Below are positions 56,211 through 64,000 of a DNA stretch of 64,000 nt, piece after piece. Where the stretch lies: assembly GCF_001632365.1 (NCBI RefSeq), contig NW_024468582.1, positions 62,001 to 126,000 of the forward strand, given 5' to 3'. Within the stretch, counting starts at the first letter, position 1; each line of letters starts with the position of its first letter. Source of the DNA: Laetiporus sulphureus 93-53 (Eukaryota; Basidiomycota; Agaricomycetes; Polyporales; Laetiporaceae). Under the pieces are notes generated by a model. That model was not told the DNA's origin and did not search any database. It worked only from the letters and a program-made list of their open reading frames with translations. Made by a program: the position numbers and the translations under genes.

Positions 56211-56392
56211 TGCGTGCAGGCAGACACCGACCAGAATTTTAGCGGAATGGCTATGATCATGATTGATCGGTTTGCTTTAAGAGTGGCTCGGCATTGGCCG
56301 CATCTTCAGCGCTTGTGGCGAGGGTGGTCAGCGTTCCTTTACCGCTGCATCTTTCAGTACGCATTCCTGTAATCAATCACGCATTCTTCTTC

Positions 56393-57699
56393 ATGAACTT
56401 GAACGATAAGGGAAAGCCCAGACCTCTAGAGGACGATGGGCTTTTCCGCGAAAGACTCGAGACATTGTTTGACAAGCACCTGACGGACCTCCGGACTTTC
56501 GCTGAACGTGAGGCTCGTCCGCTCGATGAGGTGCGCCGACTCACACGCCGATGTTTGTGACACGCTGCAGCTGGGAATGCGAAAACAGGTCCGGCGGTCT
56601 ATGTCAGAGCTGCATTGCAAGTACCTGTTTGATGCTTCGGTCTCCTCGAGGAGCACTGTGCAGGAACGCAGTGAGTGGCTCAACATCATTCGCTCGGGAA
56701 AGAGCCCCATCATTTATCTAGTCCTTCACGTATTGCGCACAACGTCTCGAACCTTTGAGTCTCTGCAGACAATAGCAGGACTTCAATCATTCTTCCTAGT
56801 CGTGAACCCGACCGACCTTTCGGATGAAGGATTCCTTGGTGGAACTTTATTGGGTCGTGAATTCTGGAGGTGTCACAGAGGATGCGGAACGGCAGGGGCA
56901 AAAGCTTTTCAACATGAATGTGTGAAGGCACTCCAGATGAAAGCGCAAAGCTCTATGCATGGCAACATGGAAGCTCTTCCTCCACTTGTTAATGCGCCAC
57001 AGCAAAAGAAGGGACCAGCCGGCACCTTAAAGGCGGAAGTGTATTCTAGTGTACGCAACGCAATACGGTAAGCGTATGTTCCATTTGCGATGACATCCCT
57101 GCCTCGTTCGTCGACGGTTGACATCGTTCCCAATGTAGCACTGCTTCGGGTATCCGTAATGCTGAGATGAAGTGGAAGGATCACTCGAAGCTGGATGTTT
57201 ATGGCATTCGCCTCGTAGGCTGGCCGACAGACGTCCCAATGGAAAACCCGTCATCGCTATCTGTCGCACAGAACAAAGTAGTCCTGCATGCACTGAACAG
57301 CGGAACTATGCACTTTGTGCGCATTACGGACAACTGCAGCGAATCAGTCATATCGTCACCGCGACAGGAAGCAATTGTGGACGATATGCTGGACTTTTCC
57401 TGGGTCTGCAATGATCCGGAGGTGAGTTCTCTTCCTTCCCCACGCACGTGGCCTGTAATCTTCTGTACTTGTTTCGGATAATGAAACACGCGATTTGTCA
57501 TCCTTTGCAGGAATCGACATCCATAGAGCCAGGCAGCCTCACACGCGTCGACAATTCTTCCACGAGTGAGAGTTCCCAGCACGGAACTGTCACTGCCGAG
57601 CTTCCTCAGGACTCATCCGCTTTGATGCACACGAAAGCTGTGGAAGACCTTCCTTCCCTGAGAAAAAGGCACAGGTCCGACAGTTCAGCGGTCTCATAG
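56393..57699 (+). CDS. conserved basidiomycete protein of unknown function
   Basis: I know no functional name for this protein. The preferred start at 56393 gives MNLNDKGKPRPLEDDGLFRE; the frame is open upstream to 56294. An intron follows ARPLDE, with the exon resuming VRRSMSELHCKYLFDASVSS. A block with DEGFLGGTLLGREFWR and a Cys-rich RCHRGCGTAGAKAF lies around 56830-56910. After another intron the protein reads NAEMKWKDHSKLDVYGIRLV and GWPTDVPMENPSSLSVAQNK, the most ordered-looking part. The acidic/Ser-rich C-terminus ends in RKRHRSDSSAVS, possibly a nuclear signal. The segment 56720-56800 is kept as coding because it is open, although it could be an intron of length divisible by three. The gene is divergent from ACL4 (182 bp). 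Confidence 0.65.
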
Positions 57700-58019
57700 C
57701 TGGTCCGTGCGCCCGCCGTTTGGCGTAGTTCTGGTCGATTGGACATTCCGTGACCATGTAACAATGTTTGTTATGGTACCTATACCCGTGCGCATGTATC
57801 GCGTAGTAGACATCATATTGCTCGAAATACAGCCGGTGTTCTGTACTGCATACGTGTGCAAAGGTCAATCGATTGCAACGGCATCCGCCGGCCGCCGGCA
57901 GATCACATTGTGAGTTCAATCTCCCCTGGTCGCACAAAACTGCAAACTAGGCAGGTCAGTCCTCGCGCAAAGCCGTGCGAGGCCATCGTGGACGCTAAGG
58001 CTCCTTCACAGCGACTACC
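57700..58019. other. intergenic before SVF1
   Basis: 320 bp between two + strand genes. It holds the SVF1 promoter; no gene is seen. Confidence 0.45.
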
Positions 58020-59472
58020 ATGTCCATGTTCTCTTCGATATTCTCGTAAGTTGAGACGCCATCGTCATCAGTATCATATCTGATGGACATGCAGAACATC
58101 TGCCCCGAATGATCCCAAGGCGGCCAACTTCCACCCAGTCTCATCCAGGTACAGCGCCTCGGACTTGTTTGGAGAGCTCGAGCCCAAGGATACTGAGTGG
58201 ACGTGCCCTGGAGGGTTCGCGGTCGAGACGCAGACCTGGTATAACCAGCTCGAGGATGGCACCTCTCTGATGTGCCAGGTGATCCACTCTGCAGTCGGGT
58301 AAGCCGCTCTTACACTACCAATCTTGGAACGTTCCGTGATTCACCCTGTTGCTTTCGCATAGTGTATGGTATCCTACCATCCAATTCACCTGCAAACTGT
58401 ACAACCCTGCGACGAAGGAGCGCATCTGGAAATCCATCAACGTCACCAACTTTGTCACCCCTCCACCCGGTCTCGACAAACGCTCGAGCAAGGCGGATGA
58501 ATTTTCTATCACACACCACTCAGACCCAGGGTCCGACCACCCCGAGTCCTACCACATCCGCGTCAACCTCTCCGATGACTTGCAGATCTCGCTCGACGTT
58601 AAGCGCCCTGCTTCTGCACCTGGCTGGAAGGTCGGCAAGGGTCCGAAGGGCGGCTTTTCCTATTTCGGGTACGATCTCGAGAACCCGGATGGCTATGTGG
58701 TCCATCGCTTTTGGCCGTGGGACTACGCGACGGGTACGATCATCCGGAGTGGACGCGCACAGTCGGTGCAAGGCCCAGGTATGTTTGTGCACGCGATTCA
58801 GGGCATGCGTCCGAATCTCGTCGCGGCACGATGGAACTTTGCGCACTTCACAAGCCCCGAGTACGGTGGTTGCAGCGCGGTGCAGATGGAGTTCACGACA
58901 ACGGACTCGTACGGGCGCCATGGATCGGGTTCCGGGTTCGTCGCGGTGAATGTCGGCTCGCTCGTGCTCGGAGGCAAGCTAGTGGCCATCACAGCGGAGA
59001 CAAAGTGGCCTGATGAGGCGCTTCCTGATAGCGAGGGTGTGATATCGCGCGCGGTGCACACGAAGCTCGCACACGATCCTGACACGAGTTATGATGCGCC
59101 GATGGAGTTGGTCTTCCGCTGGGCAGGGCCGTCGCTCCTGCCAGAGGCACCGGGTGCCCTCGACGCGACGCTCACAGTCGATGTCGGCCCTCCTAGCTCC
59201 TACAAAGGGCTGATCGAGAAGGTGGATGTCCTGGCGGAGATCCCGTACGTCATCAAAACGATGGTGAACTACGTCGCAGGCACGAAGCCCTACATATACC
59301 AGGTAAGTTGCAGCTCCTCCATCGTTCTGCAAGGTCAATACTAATGCAAGCCCTTTAGTGGTTCAATCCCGCCAAGCTGAACGTACAGGTCCCTAGTGGA
59401 CTACTACCCGACGTATCTGGGACGGTGGAAATCAACGGCACCCTCTACAATGAGGCGACCTTCATCTCGTAG
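58020..59472 (+). CDS. SVF1: survival factor SVF1 (lipocalin-like ceramide carrier family)
   Basis: Svf1 is a double-lipocalin protein required for oxidative-stress and cold survival in yeast and reported to carry ceramides between ER and Golgi. The short first exon encodes MSMFSSIFS, with an amphipathic character expected for membrane docking, followed by the spliced SAPNDPKAANFHPVSS. Family blocks are DLFGELEPKDTEWTCPGGFA, VETQTWYNQLEDGTSLMCQV, IHSAVGVWYPTIQFTCKLYN, NVTNFVTPPPGLDKRSSKAD, HRFWPWDYATGTIIRSG, GMFVHAIQGMRPNLVAARWN and the second-lipocalin end WFNPAKLNVQVPSGLLPDVS / GTVEINGTLYNEATFIS. Four exons; the long central one starts inside VWYPTIQ near 58362. The stop is at 59470-59472. 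Confidence 0.93.
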
Positions 59473-60189
59473 ATCCACTGACGATCATGATCATACCTCC
59501 TCTCCACGACGCACTAAATGCTGATACCTTGTCGACAGTAGACGGAATTGTAATCATGTGTATATCTAGCGACTTTATGCTTGAACGTGATCGACGTCAA
59601 GTTCTGAACCTCTGCATGTTGCACTACTTAAGATCTGCGCGATGTGAGACCCACTTGCCACCAGCCTCTATGCATCGAGTGCCGCTTCTGAGCCTAGGGG
59701 CGCCTGCCCTAGAGGTGCCCCGCGGGTTGAACAAAATGCTGAAGATTGTCGGTATGGACGACAGCCAGGCACAATAGTGTACCGGCTGGGGCCAGTACAA
59801 ATAAACAATCCCCTCGCCTTTTACTAGGGGATTCCGTGTACTAGCCCTGCTGCAAAGCCGATCAGCAATTTCTTGACACACTGCTTCATCTTGAAGCTCC
59901 ATCTTCTGTTTTTGCCAACTTCGGGTGCACATAAGTCATTATCATAGTACTTTGTTGACTGAACTAACTTCATTCTCAATGCATAATTGAGGTTGTCGCG
60001 CGATGAAAGAAGGAAAATAGTTTGTTAGGCTAGCATTGCAGTGTTGGGTTTTGAAAGACATCGATCCTAAAGATACATCAGATGCATGCGAGCGAAGACT
60101 ATACACAGAATGACACAATTATGAGCACTAAATGTCCCCCTGAATATAACATCACTTCATCCAGCCATCCTTTTAGATAATGAGCCAAT
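59473..60189. other. convergent SVF1-OMA1 intergenic region
   Basis: About 720 bp between facing stop codons, moderately AT-rich. No gene or RNA is recognised; it holds both 3' regions. Confidence 0.45.
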
Positions 60190-62133
60190 TTAAGCATCCT
60201 CCTTACCCATCTGCGCCGACCGTTCCTCCCTCGCCTTCCGCCTCTCCTCCTCCCACCGCTCGAGCTCTCCCTTCAGGCGCTTGACGCGCTCACCGTTCAT
60301 GGGATGAGACGAGCCCATCAACAACCTCTGCAGCCTGTTCTCGGTCTGATCGGACACCGCGCGCTCCTCCGCGAGCGCAGGGCTGCACTCGGCGTTTCGC
60401 GGGGTCTCCTGGCGGCCCTCCCAGAAATGTACGGCGTCTCGCGGGTCGAAGCCTGCGTGAGCGAGAAGCCTGCCAATATCAGCGGCATCAGTGTGCAGCA
60501 AGTACTTTAAAAATCGAAGGGGACGAACCTCGCAGAGACGATGTCGGCCTCGACCTCCTGCCGCTGGCTAGTGCAGTACTCGGTTAGACGGATGATCTCG
60601 CTCTCACTTGCTTTGCCAACCCGAGCAAGCGCGTCGTTGATGAAGGGACCAACTGCACGTGAGAGGAAGCATTCAAACGGATGGCAAACGCGGGGGAGAT
60701 AGTGTGCACGTACAGAGCATGGTCACCGGGAAGAGCAGCGCCCGAATGATGTCCGTCGCGATGGAGATGGTGCCCGGCCATATGATAGACCCAGAAGACA
60801 GCGTTTCGATATGGTGCGACAAGACCAGATGCGAGAGCTCGTGCGCGAGGAGGATGGCGAGCTCGGACGTCTGCTCTTCTGTAGGCACCGGATGGGGCGG
60901 CGCTGCAGACGACACACCGAGGATGCTACCAAATAGCCGAGACCACCACGATCCCTGCTCTGTCTGAGACTCGACAGCAAGAGACATATCAGGCCAGCGC
61001 TTCGCCAGCACCTCGTCCAAGAACCCCGAGAACACCACGATCCCTCCACCACCGTCGGGCCCGAACCCATACGAGAACGCGTTCGACGCGCCCGGCTGGT
61101 CCACTACAACCAGCGAGTACGGTGGGCCCGGGATCCCATGCGGCGCTGGGTGCACCTCGCGCGCACGCGCCGCCTCTGCGAACTTCCTAAAGTACTCTGA
61201 CGCACGCGGGCGGGGACGCAAAGGAAACTCCGCTGGCGGAGGTTGCGGCACGTCGTCGGGACTGCCATCCATCCAGTCTGGAAGTAGCTCCTGCTCGCGC
61301 TGGAGCACAGGGATGACTGCTTCGAGGCGCCGGAGGGTGTCGCGCACCCAGGCGTAGCGCCAGTCGGTTGGCGGTATAAGCGTGACCTGTCCGTGCTCCG
61401 TGAGGATCTCGCCGATGGCTTGGTACCAGCCTGCGCCTGCTAGCTGTGCGGCAATCTCCTCCTCCTCCTCGGGCGATAACAGGATAAGTCGTAATCTTGC
61501 ACGCGTTTCAGCACGATGCATGGCTGCACGAACAACCACTGACTCACCGTCCCGTCAAGGGAGTTCGCTCTATACTCGCCATGATAGTGAGCCAGAATAG
61601 CAGGACTGGAGTAAAGAGCAAGACGTGAAAGGCGATGGTGTGGAAGCGCACTGTCCGTAGCGCCTTTGCCCGTTTCTCGTCGAGGTCGGTCCTGCCGTCG
61701 TTCACCTTGGCATCAATCTTGTTCAGGTGCTTGTGGCCCATCATCTTCTTCACAAACGTCACTGGGAGGAAGGTGAGAGCAACGCGCGAGATGGCATTTG
61801 CAGTCTGGATGGCGGTCGACGTCTATATTTGTCGAGAAAGCATGCGCATTCAGTCAACTTATCCGACAGCTGCATGAACGAGATGCCTACTTTAAGGAAA
61901 GAGAGCAACAACGGGATGTAGGCGACATTACGCGAGGATGTTGCATGGAAGTCTCTTGCACGTTGCACGAATACAGGGGCGATCGGCGTTGGACGTCTTC
62001 TCTCAGCCACCAGAGTTACATGAAATATTCGTTCTTTTGCTCTCCGGGCATCGATGGAAATGCATCGCGCCTGTCCAGCGATGGCAGCTGGACGAGTACG
62101 CAGGATGGAAGGGCCGATGAGTGAGCGCAACAT
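60190..62133 (-). CDS. OMA1: mitochondrial metalloendopeptidase OMA1, copy A
   Basis: Oma1 is a stress-activated M48 zinc protease of the inner membrane that degrades misfolded membrane proteins and processes dynamin-like partners. The start at 62133 gives MLRSLIGPSILRTRPAAIAG and a presequence. Exon 2 (61548-61822) carries TSTAIQTANAISR and a membrane segment (FHVLLFTPVLLFWLTIMASI). Exon 3 (60714-61495) contains LRLILLSPEEEEEIAAQLAG, DWRYAWVRDTLRRLEAVIPV, FSYGFGPDGGGGIVVFSGFL and the zinc motif ILLAHELSHLVLSHHIE (HExxH). Downstream exons carry RQEVEADIVSARLLAHAGFD with the third zinc-ligand Glu, and SSHPMNGERVKRLKGELERW, the usual Oma1 C-terminus. All catalytic residues are present. It lies head to head with a second OMA1-like gene. 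Confidence 0.92.
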
Positions 62134-62738
62134 CGCACATTGTTGTAGACGGGAAGATGCCGAGCGGACGCGTAGTACGCTATGGGTATCTCACGTCCGG
62201 ATAACTCTCGCCGCTTCCATCAGCGCTACGCGTCCCTTCGGCCCTGATCTGCTCGCGGCATCGAATCCTCTGATGGGCGCGCGACGTGGAACAGACTCTC
62301 CGTCTCGAGGACGTAGCGAAGCCACAGCCGGGGAGGTCGAGGACTACATGGAGCAGCAAAGAGAATCGGATCAGTGGGTGGAGGCCACCATCTCAGACAG
62401 ATTATAGATTGCACGGAAGATTAGATAAAATGTCGAGTGGCCTTGATGCATGGCTCGAGTCAGAACAAGTGCGACGGAGCCGCTGTCAGCTGCGCGCTAT
62501 TCACTACTGTCGGCCGTGCGCACCGTCTGCTTCGACGAGCCTCATACGCGACCTCGGTAGCTGTGCATCGTGCTGACCGCAGCTGAGCATTAATCATGCA
62601 GTACCGCGTTGGCATTGCGAGTGCCTAGGCTGGTGGCGAAGTGCGAGTCAAATCAGCGTTCGCAGATGATCGGGGCATGGGTCTCCTATGCGCACCCTAT
62701 ATAGATCCGACAATCTGCGTCCCCGCCGACAATGTGCT
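62134..62738. promoter_or_regulatory. divergent promoter between the two OMA1 copies
   Basis: 605 bp separate the two start codons. Open frames on the + strand here have no family resemblance and are treated as non-coding. The stretch should contain the promoters of both OMA1 copies; no specific site is claimed. Confidence 0.45.
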
Positions 62739-64000
62739 ATGTTGCGATCTCTCCTCGCACGATCCTCTCCACCTAATGCCGCCATCCTCCCATCGTCGCG
62801 GCGCTCGACCTTGACGGCATGTTCATCGTCATCCAACACTTCCGGCATGCGCAAGAGCCTTCACATCCTTCAGGTGACTAAGCGACACGAACGAGCCCTG
62901 GCTGTGCCGCCTTCCCTCAAAATTGCCCATTCTCATGCCAGGACATTCCACAGTACTCCACGGCGAAGCATTCCGGGTTGCTTTGTTGTTCTAAAGGCGA
63001 GTATTAACACCTGTTGCAACAACGCATTTATTAACTCTCTGCGCAGACCTCCGCCGCTATCGCAACTGTTGAGACTGCTGTAAAGGTGTCTCTGACATTC
63101 CTCCCCGTCCTTCAGATGGTGCGATTTCGGAGCAAGAAAATACTTTACATGGTCGATCGTAAGATTCAAGCGGGCCGCACCGATCTCCTCGAAAAGAGAG
63201 AAAGAATCGCCCAAAGAATGGCACAATCCAAGAAGCTCTTTCGTTTTCTTTTGTATATCCCCGCCGTCCTTGTCTCCATGATGGTGATCGCCAGCCTTGA
63301 AAGGACACCTATTACCGGAAGGTGTGTTTCCTAGTACTCACCCTATCTCAAATCGTCTTATGTGCAGCCCTGTAGATTGAGGCTCATCCTCCTGTCTCCG
63401 GAAGAAGAGGACGAGATAGCCGCCAAGCTCGCCGGCGTGGGCTGGTACCAAGCCGTCGGTGAGATCCTCTCGCAAGCCGGTAGACCGCAGCTTGTCCCTC
63501 CGTCTGACTGGCGCTACCTCTGGGTCCAGGACACCCTTCGCCGGCTCGAATCCATCATCCCTATCCTCCAGCACGAGGATGAGATCCTACCGGATTGGAT
63601 GGAGGTGACTCTCGACGGCGTCCCACAACCACCGCCGTCCGAGTACCCGCTGCGCCCGCGCCCGAAGGCATCTGAGTACTTCAAGCGCTTCGCAGACGTC
63701 GCATGCGCCCGCGAGGCTCATCCTACATCGCATGAATTCACGGGCCCGCCGTATTCGCTGATTGTCATCGAACGACCGGAGTTCTGCAACGCCTTCTCGT
63801 ACGGTTTTGGGCCAGATGGAGCGGGTGGCATTGTGGTCTTCTCGGGATTCTTGGATGAGATACTGGCGAAGCATTCATCTGCGCCGGTACAATCTCCTCA
63901 TGAGGAACATCACGAGGATAATTCGTGGTGGTCCTCATTTCTCGGCAGTTTCTTGTCTCTCTCTCCTCCGCCACCTGCACATCCCATGCCTACAGAAGAA
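62739..64000 (+). CDS. OMA1-like metallopeptidase, copy B (truncated by window end)
   Basis: This is a paralogue of the neighbouring OMA1, running off the right edge. The start MLRSLLARSSPPNAA and a 86-residue exon 1 (62739-62996) form a presequence ending in FVVLK. Exon 2 (63047-63321, 275 nt, exactly the length of exon 2 in copy A) encodes TSAAIATVETAVKVSLTFLP and a membrane segment ending ASLERTPITG. Exon 3 (from 63376) reads LRLILLSPEEEDEIAAKLAG, DWRYLWVQDTLRRLESIIPI and NAFSYGFGPDGAGGIVVFSG and reaches the last base without a stop. The zinc-binding HExxH would lie beyond 64000, so catalytic competence cannot be judged. The first intron has a GC donor where copy A has GT. The two proteins are clearly alike but diverged, so the duplication is not recent. 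Confidence 0.88.
62997..63046 (+). other. GC-AG intron in OMA1 copy B
   Basis: Exon 1 ends CTAAAG and the 50-nt intron runs from GCGAGT to GCGCAG, then ACC TCC GCC GCT. The preceding exon is 258 nt (phase 0), and the join FVVLK-TSAAIA matches LSFLK-TSTAIQ in copy A, whose intron at the same position begins GTAGGC. The downstream GT (A|GTATTA) would break the frame. Confidence 0.75.

Noticed and set aside
62054..62407. 117-codon + strand frame between the OMA1 copies
   Set aside because: It overlaps the first exon of OMA1 copy A on the opposite strand and has no recognisable domain.
1..64000. tRNA, rRNA, CRISPR or riboswitch elements
   Set aside because: I looked for B-box-like GGTTC-RA-NN-CC, rRNA blocks and regular direct repeats by eye and found none convincing; a covariance-model search would be decisive.

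Overview
The window is nuclear DNA of a filamentous basidiomycete, most likely an Agaricomycete. Almost every gene is split by many short introns (about 47-65 nt, GT-AG with a few GC-AG), the exons are GC-rich, genes are packed on both strands, and the encoded proteins match fungal families. It contains 20 protein-coding genes that look intact or nearly so, one helicase copy with an in-frame stop, and one gene cut by the right edge. I saw no rRNA, tRNA, CRISPR or bacterial-type operon.

Layout. 1-906: no gene. 907-8096 (+): DUF3429/TMEM69-like mitochondrial membrane protein, a 19-exon intracellular-type alpha-amylase, and the WD40 ribosome-assembly chaperone SQT1/AAMP. 8980-9986 (+): Ser/Ala-rich GPI-anchored surface protein. 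10893-18379 (+): Rho1 exchange factor (DH-PH-CNH) and the checkpoint kinase BUB1. 18698-27280 (-): ataxin-2/PBP1 and a large disordered protein of unknown function. 27281-29291: a gene-free, AT-rich stretch with two inverted-repeat elements. 29292-36714: COX11 (-), DNAJC8/SPF31 (+), RMI1 (-) and carnitine acetyltransferase (+), arranged as two divergent pairs. 36781-42442 (-): two tandem UPF1-like helicase genes; the downstream copy carries a stop codon. 43036-49601: TIM14/PAM18 (+), lysine methyltransferase EFM4 (+), SGD1/NOM1 (-), RNase H2 subunit A (+). 49737-59472: SNU66/SART1 (-), RMND1/DUF155 (-), ACL4 (-), an unknown conserved protein (+), SVF1 (+). 60190-64000: two OMA1 metallopeptidase genes arranged head to head.

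Functional themes. At least seven genes encode mitochondrial proteins (DUF3429 protein, COX11, carnitine acetyltransferase, TIM14, RMND1, two OMA1). SQT1, ACL4 and SGD1 serve ribosome biogenesis; SPF31 and SNU66 serve splicing; BUB1, RMI1 and RNase H2A serve genome maintenance. The genes are not a functional cluster; this is ordinary housekeeping gene order broken by the transposon-scarred gap and the helicase pair.

The most unusual observations are about gene structure. A 4-nt micro-exon is needed to rebuild the catalytic NHDTQ motif of the amylase, and a 2-nt micro-exon is needed to keep frame in the GPI protein. Three introns require GC donors; one of them uses GT in the paralogue. The second helicase has an internal composition break close to its stop codon. 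I assembled exons by hand. For the amylase, GPI protein, BUB1, RMI1, COX11, TIM14, EFM4, RNase H2A and DUF3429 genes I counted every exon and the frames close exactly. For the RhoGEF, the PBP1 3' exons, helicases, SGD1, SNU66, RMND1 and ACL4 I checked only part of the junctions.
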